Below are positions 36,255-47,840 of a DNA stretch of 64,000 bases, piece by piece; position 1 is the stretch's first letter; the number at the start of each line of letters is the position of its first letter. The stretch is taken from positions 11,764,201 to 11,828,200 of the forward strand of contig OW204001.1 of assembly GCA_934047225.1 (NCBI GenBank). The letters run 5' to 3'. This DNA is from Ypsolopha sequella (taxonomy: Eukaryota > Arthropoda > Insecta > Lepidoptera > Ypsolophidae). Position numbers and translations under genes: made by a program. The notes beneath the pieces were generated by a model. The model saw only the letters and a program-made list of their open reading frames with translations. It had not been told where the DNA came from and did not search any database.

Positions 36255-36941
36255 TGTTCAGAATAAAATGTATATTTCGGAACGCATCCATCAATGGTCT
36301 ATATATTTTGTCTATGGACTTGGAGCTGTCAAAAACGAGGGACGTGGAATTTTCTTGGTATAGATCGCGGACGATTTTAATATGTGTTATTAAGGGCTTA
36401 ACCCAAGGGAAATCGGTGCGGACATCGTAAGAAACAGTATTCGATCAAGGGCTGAAGATATTTTGGCGTGAAGGCCACTTTTGAGTGTATTTCCTGTGTG
36501 TGTGAAATAACCTATATCCACGCGGTGTGCGACAAGTGGACTTGTCATTTACCATTTTTTCTGGGTTCGGATGCATCCCGGGGTAGGAGGGTTGTGTTTA
36601 GATTCATCGTGGAAGGTGATCTACGTGTCACGGCACCGACACGCCTTGGTCTCCGCAGCGAAGGGTCTTCGTGCGAGGACTACTTGATGAGGTCATCATA
36701 CAACTGTCTGGTAGGACATTTTATATTAAATATTAGATCATAAGATACTTGTATACTATAAATCTGGGACAGCTATGGGCCCCTGCTCCAGCTGCAAGTA
36801 TCGCCCTTTAGCATACAATTAGTGGTGTCTGAGCGTGGTTATGGAATCCTCGCACCAGTGACGTCGATGCCCGTCACTAGTCAGTATTACTACTTTTTAT
36901 ATGCTACAATTTCTGGTAGCAACGAGCGTTTATATCAAACA
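36255..36941 (+). repeat. BEL/Pao right LTR
   Basis: 687 bp, identical to 31525-32211 at a constant offset of 4730. It is preceded by a purine tract (36244-36253) that fits a polypurine tract, and followed by the TACAC duplication. Confidence 0.95.
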
Positions 36942-36946
36942 TACAC

Positions 36947-38546
36947 TTATTAACCTAAAAGTATACCTAACTACCGAACCTAACGCTCTAAAAACTAAAC
37001 ATACAGTACTAAAATAATAGAAATGATTTTGTATATATAAATATGATACACTACGTAAATACGTACAATACATACATACTAGTAGCTCGAGCTGCTGAGA
37101 GAACAGAAAGTGCTTCTTCAAGTTGAATTTGAAGGACGAAATTGAAGAATAGTTTTAAGAGAGTGTGGAATATCAATCAATCAAAAAAGACCGACAGTGT
37201 CCACTGTAAAAGAGCCAGAGTATAACGTTCCGTGTAATGAGGTGGTACATATAAGATCATTACAGTGCGCCAGATTCCTTATGCTTATATCAGTGCGAAA
37301 ATTTAACCTTTTAGGTATTTGGGGAAAGAAGGATTATTTAAACATTGTATAGTTGAGAGAGATAGGATATGACTATACCTCCATAAACGTGTTGGAAACC
37401 ACTTCAGTTTACGTCGAAATTTAGACACATGATCAAACTACCGCAAATCAAAAATAAATCTGATAGCCAAATTCTGAAGACGTTTCGGTTTATTGAGCAA
37501 CTCTTCGGTTGCATTCAAGAACACGACATAGTCAAGAAGAGGTAGAGAAAGAGATTGGGCTAGTATAATCCTAGTGCGCAAAGGCAAAAAGTATCTAAGG
37601 CGACATTAATATATCCAGCCAAATTCATACTGGAGGTTTGGTAAGTGATCAGTATCACGGATCGATAATACTTTTTGCTAATTTCGCAAAATAAAAAGTA
37701 ATTGACTTGGGGTTGGGCTTACGTTTGTAGGGAAAAGGGAATACAAAGAAAAATATTTACGATTTTCACAAAGAGGATCTTGATACTGAGCACTTACCGA
37801 GTCTTCAGTGTGAATTAATTAATATCACTTTGTATACAAGATAAACTGAGCGCTACATCGTTTGTAAGAGGGGCATTAGTGTTCCTAGGAACTTTCACTA
37901 ATTTTATCGTGGTCGATGTATTTGGAGTGTTACTACTATGTATAAAAACTCATAATATAAACCTTGTCACCGAAGATAGTTTCGTCTTAAATCCCAAGGT
38001 AGTTTGTGAACAAACCTCAGTGTTTTCTTTCAATATTTGGTAAGTTAAAATGGTTTTACAGTGACAATCACTCATCAATATGGAAATCGAAGACCGAATG
38101 ACACCATTCATGTGTTGTTCACAGGGAATTACAATGAGTTTTGTAACGGATACCGTGCAATGGTGAATGATCAGAATAATGACACTAAGTACTAGGTCAA
38201 AATCAATATACGAATTTAAAATAGTCAAAACAAAGAAAATATAGTTGAAACCGAAACCATGCATAGTTTTTGCATGGTTACCCATAACAAAAAACACCCA
38301 CGCTCTGATATAAAACATCTGTAGTAAGGAATTTTCCGCTGTTTAGTTCTGAGACAATCTTCAATTGCACGATGCCTGTCCGTTGTACAGTCATCCATAA
38401 ATTGGATGATTTAAAATCTAGATAGTCTCGAGCACTTGACACTTAGAAGATTTTGAAGTGGATGCTTTTATGTTCTCATCTCGTATAGGGGGGCCTGTTC
38501 AGAACTTGCATGTCACTTCCGTGAAAGACTTCACAAAATAATTGGC
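36947..38546 (-). other. Ly6-type intron 1, part right of the BEL insertion
   Basis: Contains a MITE family C copy (37612-37842). The 122-codon ORF at 37950-38318 (minus) has no motif and biased composition (Ile, Val, Ser, Cys) and is not supported. Otherwise nothing recognised. Confidence 0.5.
37612..37842. mobile_element. MITE family C, diverged copy
   Basis: CAAATTCATACTGGAGG TTTGG, GTAAGTGATCAGTATCACGG on the left, and GATACTGAGCACTTACCGAG ... ATCACTTTGTATA on the right. The centre differs from the 13.3-kb copy. Confidence 0.6.
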
Positions 38547-39030
38547 ATAGATTAAATTATGTTAAGGTGTGTTAATTCGAAAACCATTTCGAGATTTAGG
38601 TTCAATAAGCCGTATTTTCAAAGTTTTGGTCTAAAAAACCTCATGATGATGAATATTTTTACGAAAAGGCTGCAACTTCCATTTTCCCTCGTGTGACGTC
38701 ACTTGAGTAATAGCTGTTTAGAAATGTGTCCTTTGCTATAAAGATAAATTTATAATAATTTGCTTCAGACTAATTTGACAGCTAGATGACAGATGAGTAG
38801 ACAGCCACTTTTTTTTATAAGTAATTACACATCACAATCAGTATAATCAAAGACAATATAACCACTTCGTTTTAAGTATAATGTCTAAAATTCTCAAGTC
38901 ATCGGACATTTCTTCAAAAAAATCATAAAAAAATATGGTTAACTTATATACCAAAATAATGAAAACGATGTCCTAAACTGGCGTATATTCTCAGAAAAAA
39001 AAAACCTTTTAAAAATTAAGCTATGGGAAT
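38547..39030 (+). repeat. Dispersed repeat family F, copy 1
   Basis: ATTAAATTATGTTAAGGTGTG, AAGCCGTATTTTC, CTCATGATGATGAATATTTT, TGTGACGTCACTTGAG, TTGACAGCTAGATGACAG and CAAAATAATGAAAACGATG, the same order as 51053-51527 and 52684-53232. It contains the octamer TGACGTCA. Confidence 0.75.
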
Positions 39031-39199
39031 TGGTTTGCAATAAATTACCTAATCTATAAAAATAATCTATATATTTGGCAGGTTTCTAAGCACATCAGCG
39101 CTCTTTTTAAACTACTGAGATTTATTACTTCTCATTGAATTGTGTGTTGAAGAATTATCTCTCTGAAAATGTTAGTAATATACGAGTGTGAAATTTAAT

Positions 39200-39462
39200 C
39201 AAACGCCCGTATTCATACTGGAAACTCTATTAGTGATCAGGAACAAGGTTCAATGATCCTTTTTCCCCAAATCATAAAAAAATGTTCCCATACGAACTGA
39301 ACTAGTTCGAATACAATTCCTAGAATAGGCAGTACGAGAGCAGAAACAGTTTTTTTTCGAATTTTATCTGGAGGATCATTCATTAACCATTGTTCCTGAT
39401 CACTAACCGAGTCTCCAATATGAATTCGGGCGGTTGATTAAATTTTACCTTGTATATCTCTT
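39200..39462. mobile_element. MITE family C, diverged copy
   Basis: TATTCATACTGGAAACTCTA and TTAGTGATCAGGAACAAGG on the left mirror CTTGTTCCTGATCACTAACC-like sequence on the right, ending TTTTACCTTGTATA. The inner part has AAATTCGAAAAAAAACTG-type arms. Confidence 0.6.
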
Positions 39463-41816
39463 TTTAAAACTTTGTCAGGGAAAAAATCCTTTACCACACA
39501 ATGAAATGAGAAGTAATACATCTCAGTAGTTTAAAAAGGGCGATGATGTGCTTAGAAACATATAGGATATTTTTATAGATTTAGGATATATGCGACCTAC
39601 GAGATCATAATATTTCTATGAGAATTGGACGTAGTTTTGCAAACCAGAACCAACCCACATTGTTTTGTTATCTGCTTCACCACAATGTCCGCTTATTTTC
39701 ACGGTCGTGCGAGCTTCAAAATAACCAAGTTCATCTAGAGACGACGACAAACAGCTTATGATGCTACGGATGTCGTAATAATTGTAGATACATGTTCCAC
39801 CTAGATTGACCTCAGAGGCCCAGAAACCTTTAGTTGACGGTTGACGGCATCATTACAACAGAGTGATGTCATTGTACACTCCTATACATGTTACAAACTT
39901 TTCTAACCAGACGTTTAGAATCTTATTCTTATGTCGTTAAAGCGACTTTTGATTGGATTGACGGTATAGAAAAGTTTGCTGTACGATGTACTACAGGATA
40001 TTTGGTACAGTCTCCCTCGTACATCATGACCGTTCTTACTACGGTCGCATAGAGGTTATAATCGAATATAAAGGTATAAGTTAGCGTAAGTCCGTGTGTA
40101 CCTACTATTTATATTTAGAACGTGACTGACTGCGTTAATGCGTTTTTCCTTCGAATGTCTGTAAACGCCCTTGGAAATCTTGCAATACAATGGTATTTTT
40201 AGGGTTCTGTTAAAAACTGTAGCCCTAGCATAGTCTGTATATCTGTCCGCCTGTCTGTCCTTGGCATAACACGAAAATGGCTGAACCGATTGATATGAAA
40301 GAAATGTAGACATCAGAGTGTTTTATTTTTGGGATATACTTATATAAATGAACTTTAATAATAGTGGTTCCCACTTTAAAAGGCTTAACTTTAAAACTAT
40401 AACTTTGCACTATAATATTAATACCTCCAGCTTTGAAATTTGTCTCCTTTAAAAATAACTGGTTGCATAATATTTTAATAGTTTCAGCTTTAAAATTACT
40501 CTTCCTTAAAAATAATTTTGTACAATAATCAAGCATTAGTATTGTAGTGCAATACCTATATTTTGTAACATTGCAATTTTGTTATGTTACAATTTGGTTT
40601 TTATTTTCTCTCATTAGAACTCCTATTGGCTGATTCTTGCATTGAAAGTTGATTACCACAGTCATGTTCGCCTTGTCGGACGATTTTGTGCCTTCGATCA
40701 TTGCCTTAAAGGTTCGAGTTTACTCTATCTTTAACTTGGTCGAGTTGTCGTAGATACTGGTTTTGTGTTTGTTCTAAGTATGTTTGTTTGAGGACGAGCA
40801 GAGGACATATGTGACTTGAACATGCTTCTCATATTTTTTTATTTTGTTATTATTTTTGGTAAGTTTAGTCAAAGTGATGTGATTAGTTAGTTATTCTGTT
40901 CTCTCAATAACTGTATCGATTTGTTTCCAGGAAGCGGCGATTTGTTATCTCGGATGGATTGATTGTCAAAATGTATTTAGCGATGGAAGGTAGGTATATT
41001 ATTTCTAATTTGAAAATAATAGGTAAGTCTTGTTTTATCTGGAAGTCACGTTTATTATAGTACGAAATATTTATTTTGTCGTGGAGAGAGTTTAAATATT
41101 TTGTAGTCGTTACCACTACTTTATTGTACAAACGTTTATTTACTTATGTTAAAGATTTTTTAAGTGGTAATATTTATTTATAGGTGTTTTATTTTTTGTA
41201 GTGTCTTACAATTTTTTTTATTGTTGTTTCCATTAATTTTAAAGTAAGTTTAAATGTGTCCCTTTATTGTTTATGATTAGGTAAAATTTATACTTGCGAT
41301 TGTCAGCACTTGATACTGGAAACACATCTTGAATGGAAAGCACCTGTCCTATGTAGTTTCACTATTTATTTTTATATCTCCCGATTTCGGATATTACACC
41401 ATACATTTAGATTTTAGGTACAAGTTTTGGGCACCATTTATCATCGTTTAAGATGTACAATTAAGTACTTTTTAGGGGACCGTACCTTAAAATGAAAAAA
41501 AGGAACCCTTATAGGATCACTTTGTTGTCCTTCAGTCTGTCAAGACCCTTTTGCTCGGCCCCTGTATGATAATTCAAGTCGAATCTGATACTTCCTACAG
41601 AAGTCTACGGCTCCATGGTACTGTAAAAAACATCAGACTTCTAACTCGACGCGAAAAAATGTTATTTCAATTTACACAATCAATTTTATACAAAGTTTTG
41701 ACACTCGCAAGGAAATGAAAACCTAGAGCACTTCCAATTATTTAGAAACTTGAAATTTTGTTTGCTGATAGGTCTTATAGCACACACAAGGGAAAAATAA
41801 GATGAAGCCTTTAATC
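39463..41816 (-). other. Ly6-type intron 1, largely unassigned
   Basis: Holds the degenerate tandem repeat at 40350-40536 and short 'ACGGAACCC'-type fragments (40190-40330, 41475-41600). No exon was recognised. Confidence 0.5.
40350..40536 (-). repeat. Degenerate tandem repeat, about 57-bp unit x3
   Basis: Three diverged units, read as (C/T)TTTAAAGG...TTTAAAGTTA and AGCTTT(G/A)AAATT..CTCC TTAAAAATAA, recur at roughly 57-bp spacing. The ORF across them shows the same repetition (SNFKAETIKI, TNFKAGGINI). Judged non-coding. Confidence 0.45.
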
Positions 41817-41920
41817 TATTTCATGTACATTTATTACATATATTTTTTTATAAGATTAAACTTTGACTTGTGAAACGTGTATTTTACCTACTTTTCAAAA
41901 TAAACTATTTGAATTTGAAG
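41817..41920 (+). mobile_element. LINE 3' end, third copy
   Basis: TTTCATGTACATTTATTACA ... CAAAATAAACTATTTGAATTTGAAG matches 7098-7210. It is truncated to about 100 bp with a short tail. Confidence 0.6.
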
Positions 41921-42455
41921 CTCTTTTTATGTTGGACCAGTTAAACTTTCATGAAAATCTACATAATTAAAATTATAATGGTTCACAAGCCAAAGGTTTT
42001 ATTCACAAAAATTAAAATAAACGAGTCTCTATGCAAGCTCAAACAATTCGTCTGTGGTCTTTTTTTTACAACTTTCCTATGGATTTCTGGCTTCGCTCCA
42101 AAGAGACAATTACATAAATTAAAATCCTTTATTCTTTCTAGGAAAAAGTATACTACATTATCTTGGATAATTATATTAATGGCAGTTTAAGATAGTAGTA
42201 AATATGGCGGGACGCAGTCGTTGGTAGAAATAGTCAAATTTTATGCTATCAGTAAACATCAACTGCAAAATGCAGCTGAAAAAAAAAACTTTCTTTCGCT
42301 GGGTCTCAGTATTTTGAACGACAAACGTTATTAAACTTGTCATCATATAAACCACCAGGAGATAGTTAATCGATTTAAGATTTATTAATTATTATCAGTC
42401 TATACATATTTCAATTATTTTGCTAAGTCGTTTTTGTGAGTTAATCTAACTTTAA

Positions 42456-42740
42456 TATATATGTCGCCGACATATCGTAGAATTGACCATTTCAAGATCT
42501 GGTTGGCCATATCGTATTTCTATTAAAATTGGAAGGGTTGCCTCGCTCCGCTCCGCTTCGCTCGGCTCTCCAAATGTATTTACATGTAAACCTAACACGC
42601 TCCTCCTCGCTCCGCTTCGCTTCGCTCGTCGTCGCACCTATTTTTTAATTTTGGTCAAAGATTTTTGATTTCATACTTTACGATCTGCCCAACCAGATCA
42701 TGAAATGGTCAATTCTACGATATGGTCACGACATATACAT
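42456..42740. mobile_element. MITE with about 65-bp arms and GC-rich core
   Basis: ATATCGTAGAATTGACCATT on the left mirrors AATGGTCAATTCTACGATAT on the right, with CTGGTTGG blocks inside. The core has CGCTCCGCTCCGCTTCGCTC-type repeats at 42543-42565 and 42603-42629. Confidence 0.7.
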
Positions 42741-42792
42741 AACCTCAATCATATGTACCTATTTGAAACATATAATTTTAAACTTAAACATT

Positions 42793-42948
42793 GCTAGTTT
42801 CAAGGCGTTCGTGACGCGAATACCGACAAGCAGGCTGTCAACCTTCATGAAGGAGGACTTCTGGCCGAAGGGCGTGATATACCGGCATTTTCGCGGTAGA
42901 GTACCATCTACACCACCGGACCGGCACAGTGACGTTGTGCCAAAGTGA
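42793..42948 (+). pseudogene. LINE ORF1 (gag-like) C-terminal fragment
   Basis: The frame reads ASFKAFVTRIPTSRL then FMKEDFWPKGVIYRHFRGR, which matches the pattern 'ASFK...FWPxGVxxRxFRG' at the end of ORF1 proteins of CR1-type insect LINEs, then a stop at 42946-42948. The N-terminal part is replaced by the preceding MITE. Confidence 0.55.
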
Positions 42949-42967
42949 CACTTTAGTAAAATGTACT

Positions 42968-43132
42968 AAAGCCGATTCTGAAGGTTTTAATATTAGTTTT
43001 AGTGCTGTCAAAACTTAAAATTTTTCAAAGTAATTTAACTTCTAACCCTTACAGTTAAGGACTATTTTGCAATGAAGAAAATTTAGTTTTGACAGCACTT
43101 AAACTAAAATTAAAGCCTTCAGAATCGGCTTT
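42968..43132. mobile_element. MITE family G, copy 2
   Basis: AAAGCCGATTCTGAAGGTTT and its complement form about 50-bp arms (GTGCTGTCAAAACTTAAAAT against TTTAGTTTTGACAGCACTT). It shares AGGACTATTTTGCAATGAAG-type central sequence with 20779-20932, reversed. Confidence 0.7.
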
Positions 43133-46100
43133 ATTAATTCTTTTTGTGGGCCTTGTTGCCTGAAATAAAGCAATTTATTTATTATTATTATTTAAACGAA
43201 TACGAATGTTTGTTTTTTGCCTTACTCGCCTCGTACTTATAAGTTACCTGCTTAAAATGCTTCAAACGTATTTGGAAGAGCTAAGCATTGTCATAAGGAT
43301 AATATCTTTGCATTCATAAGAAGTTCAAATGGAATGAGAAAATTATGTTTATTATAACACCACCAACAGACAGATATATGTTATGTAGGTGTGCAAGTGT
43401 GTGCCAGTCTTGTGCCAGTATTAGTTCTTTTGTCATTGGTACAATTACTCTAATTGTTTCTGCATAATATTCCAAAATCTTATTCTGCTCATGTTTGGGA
43501 AATTTGTGCAGATTTATGAAATAGTTTTCAGAACGCTTTGTGACTATAATAGTGCTGTGTAATTGACAAGCAAGACAGTCTAAGGTTAGATAGTCAAAGA
43601 CCCTGACTTGACTCTAATTGACATTAATTCAAGCTCACGTGTGAATCATAAATATACCATCTTTTTGAAAGATATAGTAATAACCATAGAGATTTTTGAG
43701 AGGGTATAGAAATTAAATACTTTTCAAAACGTGTAAGTAAAGTACCGTACCTGTGATAATTAATAAGGCAGAACCATTGCTAAATAGAATATAGAAGTTC
43801 GTTTTTTAAGAGACTCCCCGTCTCAAAAACTTTATATTTATATTTATATTTACTTTATATTTTTTTCGAAGACCATAAATATTAAGATTTGAAACTTAGA
43901 TGATAAAGTAATTAAGGGTCAGTCATAAAATCAAATTGAGCACCTCATTTTGCATAAATCAGTACTGTACTCTTATGTTTTTTTTTTGTTTTTGTTTAAA
44001 ACAGCGCGCTCTGAGCCGTGGCTGTTACGGCAACCGAGAAACCCGCGCTCACGAAAAACTGAGTTTTATTAACTCATTTATTGTTATAAAATCGCGTCTT
44101 TGGGCTCTTGTTTATATAAACGTGGCTTATTTTTTGCACCATACATTGTAATATATCGATTAAAGCTAAGAGGTTGCTTCTTGATTTTTTTTATTATTTT
44201 TTTACATTAATTCTTTTACATTTTGAACCATTTTGGCCATCGAAATTATTTCGATGCATTTTGGCCTCTTGGAATTATGATGTCCTTTACATATTTTATT
44301 TTTTTAACCTAATTTATTTGTCTGAAATGCAAATCTTAAATAGTCATTATAACTCTGTAGGTCTTCTTAGTTTGTGTTAAGTTCATCCAAAGAACAGAAA
44401 TAAAAAAGAGACTAAAGTCAAGTCTGGTTCTTATCTCCAGTGGTATGCAATATGAATATCTTTGCAGGTGTCTTCAATACATTTGGGAATTTCAGGAGCG
44501 TCGATAAAATACACAGAGACTGGCGATACACGGTGGGACGAACACTTGCAAACATGTTTGTCAAGTGAGGCAAAGCAAACCCTGTAGCTGTGGGCTTTGT
44601 CATACTGACAGGATGTCCACCGGCATTCATCAATGCACCGTTAGTCTGCCGGATCGAAACTCTGTCATTTGTTACACTAATGTTCGCATTAGATAAGGTA
44701 GTAGAGCGAAAACATCAAAACATACGGCCGACATTTTGTTACGGAATCCTTCTATGGTCTGATTAGCAAATCTTTTGAAAACAGTAATCTTGTTTTCTCC
44801 CGATAACAACTGCCCTGTATCTTGCTCGAAGAGAATTGGATATTGCTGTCGAGCGGTCAGGCGGACTACACATCCCGAGGATGCCTCGTTTAGAGGCGAA
44901 ACACGTGTCGATAAGTTTTCTTGCTTGTTATTTAAGATTGCTTTATTTTGTGCTCGTACTGCTTGCTTTGTTTGTGCATGTTTTATGCGGGAGGGTGGGT
45001 GGTGCTTGAGTCTGCATTTTGAATAGCATGGTAAGAGTGTTTAGCGGAATTTTGCAAATTAATAATGGGTATATCCACAAATTCATGATGGACTTCCGCA
45101 AAGTAACGCCTTTTTCAATAAATTTCATTGGATGATTGATTTTGCAAATAATTACATATGTAACAACTGTTTATAGATATTACTGCCCCTCTGAAAAACA
45201 AATCAGTTTGTATAGTATGTGTCAGTAATAACAAATTTCAACATAATAATTAATTACTTAGGTATTTCAGACCAGAAAACCAAACAATTCTGTTTTCCCT
45301 CATTGTCCTATTGTTTTAAGTACTTTTCCATTGGTGAGTCTTCTTATTTACCTGGTGACGTAACTAGCTATACATTTTATTAGTCATCTCAACCTTCATA
45401 CCTTCAAGGTGAGAAGGTCCGTTACAGAAACAATGGGCAAAACTCTTTATAATAGACTGCCATAATTTGCTCAAGTGTTTTTCTTCCGAATGGGGACAGT
45501 ATTCTAATCTTACTGAATATTCTAAGGGGACCAAATTTGGTTTGCTTATGTTTGCAGATATTCAGACCACTATTCGGTATCCGGACAACTTCTGCCCATG
45601 TGCTGAGAAGCGTTAAAAAATTCATAATATTTTCTGGTTCGTACACCGGTTTTTTTATTATGATACCTAAATTATATGTCACAATTTTTTTACATTCGAC
45701 TGATTACGGCCCCATACCGAGGGCCGAAATATATCGAGTTATAATTTTTTTAATTGTTTTAATAATAATAAATAATCAAAAGCTCGTAAAACTAAAATAT
45801 AATATATTTATAAACGTTTTGGTAGCAAGATAGCCTATACATTTTATTACGGGTGCAAAAAGAGAAGAGATAAGAATATGTGTCGTTGCACCGAGTTTAT
45901 GAACGCAGCCCTAAGTGCCTGTTGCATGATGATGGATGAGCTATCAAACTGCTTTTTATATACCTACTGAGATTTTTTTCGAGGCCGAACAAAAGCCGAA
46001 CGAAATCGGCGGTTTTTTTTTTCGAGCATCGAGCATAATTTTTGCTAAATTTTACCGAAGAAAATAATAATTATATACCATAAGGTAGGTTGTCGGGCAC

Positions 46101-46680
46101 AACGCAATTCACTAAATTAATTACTAATCATTTACAATTTTTTTAACGACATTGAGTTCATAATAAAGTAGAAAACAACTTGCCAAATAACAACATATTA
46201 CTAAGTTAGATACCACTAGAAGACCTATTGTACATTAAGGCGATACATTTGAGTAGTCGTAAAAAATTGGAGCCCGACCAAGTTTCTTTAACTCAAGGTC
46301 CAACATCATAAACAGCACATCGTATTTTATAGAATTTATCGACTGTCCCCTTTTCTTTATAAAACTGATATAAAATGACATCACAAGTAAGGCAAATCTG
46401 AGGCACCTACAAGGTGAAATTTGAATAGTTTTCGGAAAGAAATGAAAACAGAGACAGTACTAAAATCGCGAAAAAACATATTTATTTTATACAAAATAAA
46501 TTCAGGTTCAGGGTAACCAAGATACTTTTTGAGCTGCTTTGAAAACGTCTTTTTTACGGTTTTTTTCATGTGCTCAATATTATTAAAACAGCCGTGGTTC
46601 AGCGTGCAGTTTTCGTTGACGAAATGTAGTCATCAGCTAACAAAACGCTGCTTCATTACGATACATCTCAGTTGGTACAG
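43133..46680 (-). other. Ly6-type intron 1, largely unassigned
   Basis: A LINE-like tail (CCTGAAATAAAGCAATTTATT at about 43155-43195) follows the MITE. GAGGCGAAACACGTGTCGAT at about 44893-44912 looks like a recurrent lepidopteran repeat. ORFs such as 44418-44633 (minus) have no recognised motif. No exon seen. Confidence 0.45.
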
Positions 46681-46809
46681 TACCCGGCAGTAAATAATGC
46701 ACATCGGTTATCTTCGGCTTCGTAGAGCGCCGTCTCTGTCACCGGACTGTTAGAGCTTCGTGCGACGGAGATGACGCTACGATACGATGCGCATTATTTA
46801 CTGCCGGGG
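46681..46809. mobile_element. Short MITE, about 25-bp arms
   Basis: CCCGGCAGTAAATAATGCAC at 46683 mirrors GCATTATTTACTGCCGGGG ending at 46809, with ATCG/CGAT continuing the pairing. It starts with TA. Only about 127 bp. Confidence 0.65.
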
Positions 46810-47027
46810 CCTATACTAGCTTTTATGGTGTGTTTTTACAGCTATTTAAAATTTTCCTTTTTCAAACGGCTGCAACTGCAACGGAAATTTTAGAGCTTGT
46901 TAATGTTTGTGGTTTAATTATTTCAATTTTTTGACCGAGCCTATATTGAGCTTGGTCTAGTCGAGGGTATTCGTGTTTACCCGAATAACTTCGTACATTT
47001 TTTGTTTTATTTGTAAATAACAAGGAT

Positions 47028-47639
47028 TTAAGAGCCCGCGGGCCTAAAATTAAGCACATTATTTTTCTTCAAGCGAAACTAGTGCTAATCACGTCAAACT
47101 TAGTTTCAAAGCCTAAAATTAAGCAAGTTATTTTTCTTCAAGCGAAACTGGTGCTAATCATGTCAAACTTAGTTTCAAAGCCTAAAATTAAGCACGTTAT
47201 TTTTCTTCAAGTGAAACTGGTGCTAATCACGTCAAACTTAGTTTCAAACTCGCACGCTCTCCCATGTGTCGCTTTTGACAACAATAACGCCTCGTGACAA
47301 AGAAATAAACGGGTTTTGGCTAAGAAAAAATATTTATAAGTAATATTAAAAAAAAACCGTCAATAGCGCCACAAGGTCTTGTTGAAACATTGTATTAAGT
47401 CTAAAAATCAAGAAGATAGGTGAAATAATAAAATCATAATATCAAAACGAAGTAAAAATTAGATACAATTTCGTCATTTAATTCTATCGAGTGAAATTTT
47501 AGCTAGCAGGTATTGGTAAGGTGTGCCCATGTGTGGATATGGTCTAGTATCTATATAATTATTTTTGAATTAGTAGGTAGGCGATAATTAGGAAAAGTAG
47601 TGAATCGAAAATTGTAAATTTGAGCCCGCGGGCTCTTAA
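47028..47639. mobile_element. TTAA-flanked element with GAGCCCGCGGGC ends
   Basis: TTAA at 47028-47031 and 47636-47639 flank a 604-bp unit whose ends are GAGCCCGCGGGC and its complement. Ten of those bases are themselves palindromic. The inside has a 69-bp minisatellite and no transposase. Confidence 0.5.
47043..47249. repeat. 69-bp minisatellite, 3 copies
   Basis: Three units (CCTAAAATTAAGCAC... GCTAATCACGTCAAACTTAG) with only a few substitutions. 69 is a multiple of three, so one plus-strand frame stays open as a 23-residue repeat (SNLVSKPKIK); this is probably a by-product. Confidence 0.85.
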
Positions 47640-47689
47640 ATAAAAAATAAAAACATTTTTCATATTTCACTCTTTGAATTTATTCGGCC

Positions 47690-47840
47690 GTTTGCTGCAC
47701 GTGTTCTTGCATACAATAAAATCGCAAGATAGGCCTAAACTATGATCTAAATATCATATGATTTGAATTTGTGACACTTATACCAAAATAAACGTCGTAA
47801 AAATGTGGTACAAAAGGGCCATCATATTAAACACACCCAT
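47690..47840 (-). repeat. Dispersed repeat family E, copy 2
   Basis: AATAAAATCGCAAGATAGGCC TAAACTATGATC and ACACTTATACCAAAATAAACG are the complement of blocks in 24200-24370. Confidence 0.55.

Larger units (their letters stand above)
31525..36941 (+). mobile_element. BEL/Pao LTR retrotransposon, young, with deleted pol
   Basis: The 5417-bp element is bounded by two 687-bp LTRs (TG...CA) that are identical at every base compared, and by a perfect 5-bp target duplication TACAC (31520-31524 and 36942-36946). Inside are a leader, an open gag (32833-34686), short remnants of the protease region and integrase, and a purine-rich tract (36244-36253) before the right LTR. There is no room for reverse transcriptase or RNase H: only about 1.57 kb separates gag from the right LTR, against more than 3 kb for a full BEL pol. 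It is inserted in intron 1 of the Ly6-type gene, in opposite orientation. Identical LTRs mean very recent integration, so this defective copy was presumably mobilised by enzymes from a relative. Confidence 0.93.

Noticed and set aside
37950..38318. 122-codon minus-strand ORF in intron 1
   Set aside because: No motif, biased composition, no splice context and no second copy; not supported as a gene.
43936..44151. Possible promoter or coding exon near a GC-richer patch
   Set aside because: No initiator, splice or protein signal could be supported beyond chance.
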